Source of the DNA: Wolfiporia cocos
Taxonomy: Eukaryota > Basidiomycota > Agaricomycetes > Polyporales > Phaeolaceae
NCBI GenBank assembly: GCA_029448655.1
Contig: JACCLO010000006.1
Location: 2,604,001-2,668,000, forward strand
Direction: 5' to 3'
Length of the DNA stretch: 64,000 nt
The first letter of the stretch is position 1; each line of letters begins with the position of its first letter. Shown here in pieces: positions 47,809 through 58,861 of this stretch. The notes under the pieces are model-generated. The model was not told where the DNA came from. It ran no database searches and was given only the letters and a program-made list of their open reading frames with translations. The translations under genes were made by a program, and so were the position numbers.

Positions 47809-48732
47809 CTATACGATCGCGAGTATATCCTCTTCTACCGAAGTAGTTGAGGGCCCTGCCACCTTGTCAGGTGGTGTTACACCGAAGGCAAAAGTAATTT
47901 GTAGCGCTACGCATTCTGCTACGATACGAGCTAAGTCCGTACGCCAATCCAAAAAGGAAATATTGCCGAGCTGTTTGCAATACTTTTTCATAATTCTCCA
48001 GTCTCTATTGGTGATCCTCCCTCGTCTCGCTCTATCCTTTACGTTATCCACCAAGTCCTCCAATTCTACTACCATAGTATGGAAACGCATGTCGTTTTCC
48101 ATATGGAAGCCTGGGTAATTAGGGGGGTGGTTGGCGAGAGGAGTGAGGCGGGTGAGAGTGCCTTCTAGCATGGGAATGACTTGATCGCATGCTTGGAGAG
48201 GCTTCTTCTTCCCGAAGACGAGGGAAGGGTCGAGAATCTTGTGGTTGGCCGGAACAGAAGGTCCGGCCGCCGGGCTGGAGAGACGGAGGGCCAGTGAAGA
48301 AGTTGCTTGCTTGGCTTCCTTGGCAGCTTGTTTGGCGGCGATTCGCTTATTCAGCTTATCGCGAGCGAGCTTGAGCTTGTTGAGTTCGCGGAGTTCGATG
48401 AGGTTCTCCATGGCGGTAATGGAAGCGGCTAGCTTCTCTTCCTCTGTCCAGATACGCTTAGCGAGCGGAACCGGTTTGGGAGGTCGAGGAGCGGGTTTCC
48501 CAGCCTCAGCAATGTGCTTTGGCATGTGGACAGGAATCTCCCAAAGATGGAGCTTTCCAGTGTAATCTTCCTTTACAGGAAGTGTGTAGGTGACGTCCTC
48601 TGCCCGAGGAATGTCGGCGGTGTCGATGCGGCTGAGAAGGGACCGCTTCGCCGGTTTGACGTAAGGGGCAGTGGAGGAGCCACGGGTGCGACGGGTAACG
48701 CGGGGCATGATTCTAGAAAGTGCAGCCTTCAT
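47809..48732 (-). CDS. Extra ORF upstream of gag in element C, function unknown
   Basis: This 307-residue frame lies between the leader and gag, on the same strand, inside an element bounded by LTRs and a target duplication. It is intact, with a basic N-terminus (MPRVTRRTRG), a Lys/Ala-rich helical stretch (LKLARDKLNKRIAAKQAAKE) likely to be a coiled coil, and a helical C-terminal half. I recognise no domain and no zinc knuckle. It could be a second structural or nucleic-acid-binding protein, or a captured sequence. Neighbouring elements A, B and D show nothing similar at this place. Confidence 0.65.
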   Translation of the reverse strand: MKAALSRIMPRVTRRTRGSSTAPYVKPAKRSLLSRIDTADIPRAEDVTYTLPVKEDYTGKLHLWEIPVHMPKHIAEAGKPAPRPPKPVPLAKRIWTEEEKLAASITAMENLIELRELNKLKLARDKLNKRIAAKQAAKEAKQATSSLALRLSSPAAGPSVPANHKILDPSLVFGKKKPLQACDQVIPMLEGTLTRLTPLANHPPNYPGFHMENDMRFHTMVVELEDLVDNVKDRARRGRITNRDWRIMKKYCKQLGNISFLDWRTDLARIVAECVALQITFAFGVTPPDKVAGPSTTSVEEDILAIV

Positions 48733-49740
48733 GAGAAACGAAGTTTCCCAGTGATACGTCCAAGAACAGGAATAGAAGGGTTTATGTAAGGTAGGGTAGT
48801 GGACTCCTTTTCAGGAGCAAAGAAGGTGTACTACGGGGCATAATTACTCTTATGTTGCGCGCAAACCCTGTGCCGAGATGGCGCGGATATTCGCATGACC
48901 CTAACGGTCAGAGGCGCCGACTCCAGGGGTAGAGTTGCTGACTGCCAGGCCGGTTCCTGGGTCAGATGATTGGGATTCGGATACACGACACCGCCCCGGA
49001 GGGACGATGCCGGAAAGTGGCTGGGATTTTACATCCCTTAGCCTGTCCATGCTTCAACAATGAGGTTGCCGTCTGTAGCCACATGGGTGTCGCATCAGGG
49101 CTAAAAAACCACTGTCGATCTAAGATCGCGAGACAGCAGCGCTCCACATCCCGAGGGAGTGGGCTACGCGCTTCTCTTCCAATGGGGCCCCGAATCCGTT
49201 TGACCCATGCTCGCACGCCGAGCTGCCCGGAGGACTTATGCTATTGGCTACCGCGAGTGACCTATGGCAGGGTGATTTTTTACGTCACCCCCCTCACTGC
49301 TTTTCCCATAACGGGTTCAAAGCAGGTCCCTTACGCCTGGGAGGCGGCTTTAGAAAATTCCCATGCCATCATAATGATGACCCTGTGGATAGTGATGGGG
49401 CGCTGAACAACGCTTGCCATGACAGGGGGTTGGGCGCACACGGGCAGACCGTCCCCTTTTCTCCACAGGCGGGTCTTAACCGCGCATAGTCCAAGCTTGT
49501 CAGCGAGGACCATGTCTCCTTGACCCTGGAGTCCGGGTTAGGTAGACCTCCTGCCTAAAAAGGCGGTGTGGCTTCCCTGGTTGCCAATCCTCTGCCGAGG
49601 ATGGCGATGTATCCCCCAGATCTCAACTATCACCCCAATCGCCTTGTCAGGCAGAAAGGAGTGTGCGCAGCAACGAGCAATATACCCCTGTAGGATAGAA
49701 ACCCAGGCCCAAGCGCAAGCGCAAGGGCGGGGATAGAGGG
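48733..49740 (-). other. Leader of element C
   Basis: About 1 kb lies between the primer-binding site and the extra ORF. No convincing ORF is present on the coding strand. It resembles element B in having an unusually long leader before the first gene. Confidence 0.5.
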
Positions 49741-49751
49741 AGATTTGTTCT
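49741..49751 (-). promoter_or_regulatory. Self-complementary primer-binding site of element C
   Basis: On the minus strand AGAACAAATCT starts two bases after the 5' LTR and is the exact reverse complement of AGATTTGTTCT in the LTR (49877-49887). A TATA-like TATATAA lies about 30 nt upstream of that LTR site. This fits Tf1-type self-priming. Confidence 0.75.
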
Positions 49752-49753
49752 TA

Positions 49754-50453
49754 TGACACAGACTAGACTGTGGGACTCACACTATAACCTTATGGGCGAC
49801 TTTGAAGGAGTTGCTGGAGGTTGGTGAGGAGGCTAGTGGGCGCAAGCAGAGATGTTATGTAACTGTGCGAATGCAGAGAACAAATCTAAGGCTTATCCGC
49901 AGTGATAGCCCTACTTATATACATGCATTGTTTGGTTACCAGTAAGGGAGCCAAACATGAAGATGGTCTGTGCGCAGACATAACTAATACAGCTAAGTCG
50001 TAAACTACAATAGACCATGTGCGCCGGTAATGGCCGCACCAGTAAGATCGTTTGTTTGGACCGTAGGTCCATGTTGTGGAAGTGGCTGTAGCTACGTTAG
50101 TAAGCCATGCATGTGATTCTTATATACCGGCATCGGGATATGAGTAATCGTAAAGGCATTGGCATGTGATAACGAGCGGGCCGCTTATCCAATTGTACTG
50201 ACATAGCCCGGTATCGGGATATGAGCAAAGCGCGTGACACCGGAGGTTAGTCCGCTGAGTCATTGACGCGTATAAACGTGTTATGTACGTGTTGTTATGA
50301 CAAGTGGACGTATACCGCGTTGTGTACGTGTTGTTTGGTTGCGTGTACGTGTAGACGGGCGCTTAGCAGCGTAAATGTCTACAAGGTCGTAGAAATACCA
50401 GATAAATAGGTAAAAATACGGGAAAAATAGTGGCATGTCCCAAATCTGTGACA
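49754..50453 (-). repeat. 5' LTR of element C (LTR-E)
   Basis: It is 700 bp and practically identical to 40479-41178. It carries the TATA-like element and the 11-nt self-primer sequence, and is followed outward by the target duplication GCTGG. Confidence 0.96.
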
Positions 50454-51217
50454 GCTGGTACTAAAGGATGACGTCTGCCGGGACTGTGGACTGGCAGTAC
50501 GGGCCGTGCGTGACGTAGGGTGATCAAGTGTGATCGGCTGTGATTGGTACGTAGAGTCCTGTGACTGCTAGGGTTCTCAGCCGTACAGGTGCTGCCCGAG
50601 GTCGGTGTTCCTCGTAGACTAGGGCAGCTGGAGTTTAAGGCCTTCCGTGGGCCTTGGTCCATATAGTACAGAGTCCGTGCCAGTAATGGCGTGAGCCCAT
50701 GGTTGGTAATGACCATGTAGCCGGTAATGGTTGTAGTCCGTGGAGACAGAAGGTGTTGGGTTCAGTTGGTTGGGTGGACGTGGTCCTAGCCATGAGTCTG
50801 GATGGTTGTGACCTGATGAGGTGTGGTCCAGGTAGCAAGGGGTTGGCTTGGTTAGGTGCTACTGGGCTCATCGTAGTTGGTTGTGGTCACGTGACTGCTA
50901 GTGGCTTTATGTTGGACTGGACGTGAGGTCTGGGACTAGGGTTCTTAGGCGGGGCTGGTGATGCTGTTAGCTAGTGCCCATAGTGGTACGTGTATAGGGC
51001 TTGGATCTAGCTGAGGCATTGGGTTTCCAGCCCCGGGGGTGCTCTCGATGATCGGAAAAGGTACTGTGCCTAGAAGCTTGAAATTGGCGTGTGACAGAAA
51101 ACAGTGACTCGGATGTCACTCATAGTCTCGTTACCAGATGGCAGTATTGAATAATACAGTACCATCTGGGAGAACTGTGGGTGAGGGCAATACAGTGACT
51201 TTTAAAACTCCAAAAAT

Positions 51218-51820
51218 TGACACAAACCAGTTGTGGGACTCACACTAAAACCTTGGTAAGCAACTTGAAGTAGTTGCTGGAGGTTGGTGAGGGAGCTGGT
51301 AGGCGCAAGCAGAGATGATGTGTAACTGTGCGAATGCAGAGAACAAATCTAAGGCTTATCCGCTGTGATAGCCTTTACTTATATACATGCTTTGTTTGGT
51401 TACTCAGAGAGGAGCCAAACATTGAGACGGTCTGTGCACAGACATAACTAATACAGCTAAGTCGTAAACTACAGTAGACCATGTGTGCCGGTAATGGCCG
51501 CACCAGTAAGAAACATTGTTTGGACCGTAGGTCCGTGTTGTGGAAGTGGCATTGCTACGTTAGTAAGCCATGCATGTGATAACTATATACCGGTATCGGG
51601 ATATGAGTAATAACAAAGGCATTAGCATGTGATAACGAGCGGGCCGCTTATCCAATTGTACTGACATAGCCCGGTATTGGGATATGAGTAAGGCGCGTGA
51701 CACCGGAGGTTAGTCCGCTGAGTCATTGACGCGTACAAACATGTTATGTACGTGTTGTTATGACAGGTGGACGTATACCACATTGTGTACGTGTTGTTTG
51801 GTTTGGTGTACGTGTAGATC
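51218..51820 (-). repeat. Diverged, truncated LTR of the LTR-E family
   Basis: It aligns with the element C LTR from TGACACAAACCAG to GTTTGGTGTACGTGTAG with many substitutions. The last 90 bp or so at the right side are missing. No internal element sequence is attached, so it is an old solo LTR or fragment; no target duplication was found. Confidence 0.8.
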
Positions 51821-54640
51821 ATGTGTACCTAGCCTAGGCAAGGTTTGGGTGGCTTATAACTATACATTTATATGATCTGGTATCGTGATAGAGCCTACGT
51901 TAGTAGTGGGTTCTTACAGCCGGGGCACGTTCCACATCTCCTGCAAGATTTGCAAAGTCACATGACCTTCACGTGAATTTCATGTGATCTGTTCCATGGC
52001 CACCGACTTTGGTCGAACCTTGCTACCCTTCGGCTCTGTGTTTCTCGGGTTGCTTGGTTTCTATCTTGATCAATTCTGACCTTGCTGAATCCGTCATCTT
52101 ATCACATACTGCTCTATCTAAAAACATCGCTCGTATGGTCTCCTCTTCGAGGGTTGCCATTTCGTCCGCATGTGGTCCTATGATTGCTCCCACCACAGGC
52201 AGATGGTATGAATCATCCTGTCCTTGGTGCTGACTGGCTCTCTGCAGCAAGAGCCCATTTAAGCTCACTCACAATCTTGGAGCCAGCTCCATCTGAGAGG
52301 GCGGGCTTGTCCCCAAACATCTTTTGGAAGTCCTCACTTTCTTCCTCGTCAGGTGCATCAATAGTACCACTGTGAAATTACCTTGCCAGACTAACAGTTT
52401 CTGTCCATTTCATTCTGTGTCTCTGAATGCTTGTGCATGCACATGTTTAATCACTGGTTCTCTGCATCTCAGCAGTTGTGTTTGTATTGAAAGTGTGGCT
52501 GTGCCCTTTGCCGGATTTAGCGCTTGAGCCTGACTGTGCCTCGGAATCCACTCCTGTTGTAGTCAGTGCCTCCTCTTTAACAGCTCCGCATGCACTGCTG
52601 TCCCACAACATCGATGACTGTGATCTTATCGAGTTGGGAGTTACCATGTCTCACAATCGCTTTATAAAAATTTTACCACAGCTGTTGATTTGCCATAACG
52701 TAGCTTTGTTGCCACTTGCTAGTGTACCTGAATGCTCTATAGCTCTTTTTCATCACTTGTTGACTGGGAGCTGTGTCTCTCCTGAGTCCCCTTTACATTG
52801 TCAAAGTATTGTCTTGTCTGTCACAACATGAACTAGCGGCAATAATATTCCAAGAGCTCTCAGATCTTCTCCTGTCTTCGTCAACTCCTATCATTTTACT
52901 CCATCAGTATTGTGCTGCTCTGCAGGAAGCTTTCAAGAACTTCCACGTATTGCCAACAAAATGCCCAAGGATGTTGTAACTGCACTCTCGCTAGGTCGAT
53001 TCACTGTGTTTCTCCCCCCCTCCAAAAAAAAAAAACGATCCTACATTTACTATACTCAAAAAAGTACATGTAACTAGGATTCCAAACATCTGTCTATCCA
53101 ATTCGTGATCGCCTCACTAACGACTCGATTGACTCTGCATGCGTGCCGAAAGATTTGTGACCCACAAACGTAGCGGGTCATGCCGGAACCGGCGCTACTT
53201 CATTATCTAAGCTATTCTCATGGTCACATGCTAATAAGCAATATTGTAGCCCCATAAGGGAACTATCATGTGATACCTAAGCGCCCATGTAGCATGTGAT
53301 AGTTAAGGTGTAAAATAATCCCAAACACGAGTCTTTTAGGTATGAAGACCCGGTAAAATCTGTGACAAATATACCATAAGAGGAATAGTCACTGGACCCG
53401 GGCCGGATATGGCCGACAGCCACAAATGAGGTGCACGACAACTCAGGATGCTTCCATGCATGCACAAAATGAAATCAATCAATGGAATCCAATTATGAGA
53501 GAGGCACAAGATGATAACTTCTGATCAGTGATGCCCTGCAGGGAGGAGATGAGATTGATGGGAATAGGAATAGTGAATCCAAGGTTGTATGTACAGGCAA
53601 GCACATCTTGTAGCCGTGAGTTGCACTCTAGCTTAGCTTGCTCAGCCAGCACTTGGGTATTTCCTTCCCCTCTCTTCAGATACACGCGCTGCTGCTTTGA
53701 GGGCTTTTTTCACGCTGCGTTCTTGCACGAGACACGCTTGTTCCGCCTTGAGTGTCTGGCTATCCAGGCCTTGAAGAACACGCCTGGCACATTTTACCGG
53801 GGGTGTACCAACCAGAGTGATTGGTATGATCTTTATCTGTATGATGAGTAGAAGACAGTCTTTTGTGTGGTATACTTGTCATGTCTGTGCATTCGAGAGG
53901 CGTGTAGAGGCGCTCAGCATGCCTCAGAATGTGTGGTCCTGTGACTATCCTGATTAGGTATATTCAGAGTTTCAAAAGTTACTGTACTGCTCTCCCTTAC
54001 AGTTCTTCCAGCCGCTACTGGATGGTTTAAGCTACCCATGTCCTACCCTGCCTGCATCCCTCCCTCCAGCTCCCTAGTATTCAACCTTTCATAGCTTATA
54101 CCGTCGAAAGTAGCGACTGGAAATGAGTCTACGTCGCTCACTGCACTGTGTGAAACAGGCGATTCTCTAGCGCCCAGATCTCATCAGAATCTGAGTGGAT
54201 TCTGAGTGGAAACTGAGTGATTTCCAAAAGAAAAATCTGGGAATCTAGAACTTCACTAGAATGATGACATTTTTGGCATGTTTTGGGAAGATTTTGGGCT
54301 AGGTTCTGATGTGATTTTGAACACTTAGAACATATCTGTCAATGTGACTATGACAAGGTGCATATCATTTAATCCCCACTACTTTCAAAGTGGGTTCTCA
54401 GATCACAAAAATTTGAATTAAACATCTTTTTGCAATTCCTGCAAGCACATCGATTGTGTTTGCACCAGCAGCGTAACCATGCCGGTCATGACACCAGTCA
54501 CGACCATTGCCACCCCCGCACTTGCTCACTTTGGTTCTGGTGTGTTCATGGTTGTGTCTTGCACACTTCTGCCATCGCTGTGGTTGCCTCGTCAGTCCCC
54601 TGTCACGGTCGCAGATGCCCTCCCCTCTTCCCTCCCCACG
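51821..54640. other. Mostly unassigned sequence
   Basis: This 2.8-kb stretch lies between the old LTR fragment and element D1. It has weak ORF remnants on the minus strand (see 52023-52420) and an A-run of 12 near 53026. Fragments near 53530-53850 give short frames without known motifs. No repeat ends or target duplications were recognised. Confidence 0.4.
52023..52420 (-). pseudogene. Possible decayed protein-coding remnant
   Basis: Two overlapping frames look protein-like: one with acidic and then mixed sequence (TIDAPDEEESEDFQKMFGDK), the other continuing with ATLEEETIRAMFLDRAV and ending at 52023. A change of frame near 52250 would join them, either by a lost intron signal or an indel. 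I do not recognise the family, and no start or splice pattern is firm. Confidence 0.25.
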
Positions 54641-55347
54641 TGTTACGGTTATTTTGATTTTTCGAATATCGACAGAACTCACCACCGGGCGAATACGATA
54701 CAGGGACTTGTTGCGCAACCAGCCCCCTGGCTACTCGTGATCTTACTGGGCACATCCCCAGTTGTACTAGTCTATAGGGCTCGTTTCATCTTTGGCAGAT
54801 CCAACCCTGCCACCGTTTCATGTTCATCGTTTATTAGCTGACAGATGGCGTTCAACCGCCATCATTCCTATCTATCGTCTCAGATATATCACTCCATACT
54901 TATCAAACGTTTGGGACTATAGCGTAGATAGTATCTGTGGCATCTGGGACAGACTTGACCCCTGAAACCTAGCGTAGTATAAAAACTCATGTACTTACCG
55001 TCGAGGCTCTTCAGCTCGACCTTGTTGTATAAACAAGAAGTCTTATACTCGTTCTCAAACGTAGGAAACTACGCTCAGTATTTCTCACTCGAGCAATCGA
55101 ACGACTAAGTCCTCGAAGTGCACACTGACTTCTCGGACTTAGGCGAGTCTTATATTCTATTCGACTCGCACTTGAACAGATTATATCCTCTAACGCGTAT
55201 TGGATATTATACGATCTCCTAAGGACTTCACTTAGGACTTGAAGGCATCTAACGAGTATTTGCCTTGCATACGGCGACGTGCCTACGTGCAGAAGAACGA
55301 TCTATATTCGCGACTCGAATATACGAACGGGTATTCAACCCGTAACA
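54641..55347 (+). repeat. 5' LTR of element D1 (LTR-D)
   Basis: It begins TGTTACGG and ends CCCGTAACA, 707 bp. TATAAAAA (54978-54985) lies 35 nt upstream of the self-primer sequence AGCTCGACCTT (55013-55023). Confidence 0.95.
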
Positions 55348-55348
55348 G

Positions 55349-55359
55349 AAGGTCGAGCT
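55349..55359 (+). promoter_or_regulatory. Self-complementary primer-binding site of element D1
   Basis: AAGGTCGAGCT starts one base after the LTR and is the exact reverse complement of AGCTCGACCTT in the LTR (55013-55023), again the Tf1-type self-priming layout. Confidence 0.75.
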
Positions 55360-55393
55360 TATCACTCCCTCACCTACCACGGTGTAAGGGCAT

Positions 55394-57035
55394 ATGATAT
55401 TTGGACCAGAATTCCCAGCACGACTGATTGAACTCTTGCCCGAGGACATTCAGGGAGTCTACAGACTCAACCAATACGAGTGGACTGACACCATTGGAGC
55501 CTTCCGTAACCACGGAGGAATTGTTGTCATTCCAAGAGAAGATAGGGCATCGAAGTGGGTACAAGTATACCCCTCCGCAGGAACGACCGCTTGGGAAATA
55601 ACGTGTGAAGCGTTCGAACGATTCGGAGAGATCCCTCCGATGTCAACCGCGACGTTGACCGAAACCGAAACCATCAACAGAACCTCCAATGCCGATGGAA
55701 ATACGAATCAGCCTTCGGGCGCCACAGGAATGGCAGGAATTGAGCGCATCGGAGATGATGGGAGAAATCCTGGAAACTTTACAGGAACAGATAACAGCCA
55801 GACCGGAGGACAGGACCCTACAGGATTTATATCTGCTTTTGCGCAGAGTAGGATTGGGTCTATGGCTGGAGGAGCAAACCTCTTTGGAAGCCCCCCACAG
55901 AACGCACCCGGAATGGGTAGCGGAGGAAATCCGTCTTGGACTAGCCCAAGCGGAGGAATGGGAACAACAAACCCAGGAACGTGGCCTTCAGGCCTATTTG
56001 GACGAACCTCCGCAAATACAAGCGGAGGAGGATTGGGAGGAAACTTCGGACTCGGAGGAGGGAATGCCCCCCCTCCTGGAGGACTCGGAGGAGGAACCCC
56101 CGCGAACCCCGGAGGAGGAAACCCTGGAGGAGGAAACCCAGGGAACCCCGGAGGAAACCCAGGAAACCCGGGTGGAGGATACCCGGGAGGAGGAGGACCC
56201 CCAGGAGGACCTCCACCACCGAATGCGCCGCAGCCTCAACCTCCGGCGCCGAACCCGTATTACCGACCCCCGATGATAAAGATCCATCCCCCGGACGTAT
56301 TCGATGGGGAACGATCCGACATGCAGAACTTCATAAACCAGTGCAATTCCTGGTTTACGATGTACGAAACGTCATTCCAGAACGACGTTCAGAGAGTGAT
56401 CTTTATCCTCTCTTATATTTCAAACAAGGGGAAAACGGGCCAATGGAAACAGAACTATCATCGGGTTTATACGAACCCCCAGACGAAACGATTCTTCCCG
56501 CCTAGTCTTGCACAGTTTGACGCAGACTTCCAAAAAGCCTTCGGAGCCATCGAAGAAGTACAGAAGGCGCGGAAGAAAATCCTGGACGTAACCCAGGACA
56601 GAAAAGACATCGATGACTACATCACCGAATTCAATAACTTGGCCGGGAAGGCCCAGTACGAGCGATACAGCGCGGACGGAAACGCGCTGCTTATAACCCT
56701 ATTTGAGAAAGGGTTACCCGAACATACGACCCGATACATCATCGGCGTTCGGTCGCTACCAGCGACCATTGATGAATGGCAGTCCGCTGCCTCGTACTAT
56801 GAAAATACGTACAAGATATTCTTGAAACGGGATAAACCGTTTGTCAAGAAAAAGGCTTGGCAAGCCTCGAACCAGAATAACGGACGCACTAGTGCTCCAC
56901 AGACAACCGCACCGAAAGATCCAAATGCGATGGATGTAGATCGAATGACCACCCAGGAAAGGGACGATCACATCAAGAAGGGAAAGTGTTTCACCTGTCA
57001 TCAGCCAGGGCATATGTCGCGAGACTGCCCGAAGA
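55394..57035 (+). pseudogene. Gag of element D1, truncated by D2
   Basis: The frame starts at 55394 (MIFGPEFPARLIELL) and is open to the D2 junction; it formally reads on to 57100 into the inverted LTR. About 150 residues of unknown fold come first, then a Gly/Pro/Asn-rich low-complexity region (about 55980-56230). A capsid-like domain (PPDVFDGERSDMQNFINQC, FFPPSLAQFDADFQKAFG) and a CCHC zinc knuckle, CFTCHQPGHMSRDC, follow, after which it is cut. It matches the minus-strand D2 gag almost base for base where both are present. Confidence 0.9.
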
Positions 57036-57745
57036 TGTTACGGGTCGAATACCCGTTCGTATATTTGAGTCGCGAATATAGATCGTTCTTCTGCACGTAG
57101 GCACGTCGCCGTATGCAAGGCAAATACTCGTTAGATGCCTTCAGGTCCTAAGTGAAGTCCTTAGGAGATCGGTTAATATCCAATACGCGTTAGAGGATAT
57201 AGTCTGTTCAAGTGCGAGTCGAATAGAATATAAGACTTGCCTAAGTCCGAGAAGTCAGTGTGCACTTCGAGGACTTAGTCGTTCGGTTGCTCGAGTGAGA
57301 AATACTGAGCGTAGTTTCCTATGTTTGAGAACGAGTATAAGACTTCTTGTTTGTACAACAAGGTCGAGCTGAAGGGCTTCGACAATAAGTACATGAGCTT
57401 TTATACTACGCTAACTTTCAGGGGTCAAGTTCGTCCCAGATGTCACCGCTACTATCTACGCTATAGTACCAAACGTTTGATAAGTATGTAGTGATATGTC
57501 TGAAACGATAGATAGAAATGATGATGGCGGTTGAACGCCATCTGTCAGCTAATGAATGATAATCATGAAATGGGGACAGAGTTGGATCTGTCAAAAGTGA
57601 AACACGCCCTACATGCTAATACAACTGGGGATACGCCCAGTAGAGTCACGAGTAGCCAGAGGGTTGGTTGCACAACAAGTCCCTGTATCGTATTCGCCCG
57701 GTGGTGAGTTCTGTCGATATTCGAAAAATTAAAATAACCGTAACA
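57036..57745 (-). repeat. 3' LTR of element D2 (LTR-D)
   Basis: It is 710 bp; on the minus strand it begins TGTTACGG at 57745 and ends CCCGTAACA at 57036. It is related to 54641-55347 and 18390-19099, with scattered differences. Confidence 0.95.
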
Positions 57746-57799
57746 TCAGCCCCTCCCTAGGCATTCGTCGACCTCGACGGATCCTCCAAGTTCCCCTCC

Positions 57800-58861
57800 T
57801 CAGAGTGCCTCGGCATCCTGCTCGTTGTAGATGTCGCCGTTCCCGCTGAGGGACGGGGTCGTAGGAGTTCGCCATACGAAGTGTTGGCGGCATTCATTCT
57901 GTCGATGACCTGGTTGATTGAGCCCACAAGCTCGGCAAATATAGTCGGGGCAGTCGAGGATCCAGTGGTTAGCGGAACCACATTGTCGACACGGCTGCTC
58001 GGGTGAAGGTCTCGCTGGTACCTGTAGAGAAGGGATATTGCGGAGGTATTTGTTATGTTGGTACCTCCAGTGGTGTGCGGCTCGGTGAAGGTTCCGTGCT
58101 GCCCATGCGGGTAGGGAGGCAGTGTCTCGTTCGTGCTCCCTCGCACCTCGCTCAAACTCCTCGCGGGTAATGCTCTGCACTGAAGGAGATCGTCGAATAG
58201 GCGGCGTGCTATTCGCTCTTCGCTGTCGCGCTGGGGTAGCCCTAGGGCTCGTCGAGCGTGCAGGTGGTTCACGTCTCCCGTCGCCTCCCATACCAGAAAT
58301 ACGTGTCGTCGGGTCTCTAACTCCTGTTCGGCGGGCTCTCTGAGTCTCGGTAGGCAGAGGAAATAATACTCGATCGCGTTCCATAAAATCAAACGGCCTT
58401 GCAACTCGGCGTCGTTCGTCGGGGGTGAAAAAGCGGGCGGGTCGTGGTACATATTCGGGTCGGTTGGGAGTAGTGTGCTCGCGATCCTCGAAGTCGTTGA
58501 GCGCATGTCGTAGTCGTGCCGTCGTTGTGGTGGCCAGTCTGTCGATAAGTCGGTCGGTGAGTAGCTCGAGTCCCTCCCTCTGCGCTCTGATCTGCCCCTC
58601 CATTCAGACGAGGTCCTCGGTGATGTTCTGGTACGAGCTGTATACATGGGTGAGATCCTGTGCGATGTCAAAGAGGGCCGTCCAGCCATCGGCTCAGCCA
58701 GCAAAGGGTCCCTCGGCCCTATACCAGAGGAGGGCGTGTCTGATCTGTAGGTGTTGGGGGGAATACCTCCTTGGTGGCGTACCTCTCGGCCGACCTTCTC
58801 GACGGTCTGCGTCACCGGGAGTCATGGTGCGACGGGGGAGCTGATGGCGAGTCGTCGACAT
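57800..58861 (-). pseudogene. Third ORF of element D2 with zinc knuckles, two in-frame TGA
   Basis: The frame starts at the ATG at 58861 (MSTTRHQLPRRT), 40 nt before pol ends in another frame, and runs to 57800. It has TGA at 58694-58696 and 58604-58606. Read through, it would be about 353 residues, Arg-rich, with a CCHC zinc knuckle CRQCGSANHWILDC and a second, longer-spaced one, CRACGLNQPGHRQNEC, near the C-terminus. No membrane segment is seen, so although it occupies the place of env in retroviruses it looks like a nucleic-acid-binding protein. A competing frame (57757-58815, open for 352 codons) overlaps it but lacks any motif; I take that as a shadow. Confidence 0.65.

Larger units (their letters stand above)
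40479..50453 (-). mobile_element. Ty3/gypsy chromovirus C, full length
   Basis: The element is 9975 bp with 700-bp LTRs and a perfect 5-bp duplication, GCTGG (40474-40478 and 50454-50458). In transcription order (minus strand) it has a long leader, an extra ORF, gag, and pol with a C-terminal dUTPase. The two LTRs appear identical except for one position near 41143/50422, so the insertion is recent, although pol has two in-frame stops. Confidence 0.97.
39402..51096 (-). repeat. Solo LTR-C, reverse copy, interrupted by two insertions
   Basis: On the minus strand it starts TGTCACACGCC at 51096 and ends CTTGTGTCA at 39402. The 5-bp duplication GAAAA stands on both sides (39397-39401 and 51097-51101). 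Without the hAT-like element (39686-40324) and gypsy element C (40479-50453) it is about 1.06 kb, the same length as the copy at 12001-22083. Confidence 0.9.
54641..57035 (+). mobile_element. Ty3/gypsy element D1, 5' LTR and gag, cut by D2
   Basis: The element begins with a 707-bp LTR, a primer-binding site and gag, and stops inside gag at 57035, where the inverted 3' LTR of D2 begins. The base sequence GAAGA (57031-57035) should be the target duplication; its partner and the rest of D1 should lie beyond the window, on the far side of D2. The bases left of D1 are CCACG. Confidence 0.9.

Noticed and set aside
57757..58815. 352-codon ORF overlapping the third ORF of element D2
   Set aside because: It has no recognisable motif, while the alternative frame holds the zinc knuckles and joins the upstream MSTTRHQ start; an open frame of this length can arise as a shadow in GC-rich Arg codons.
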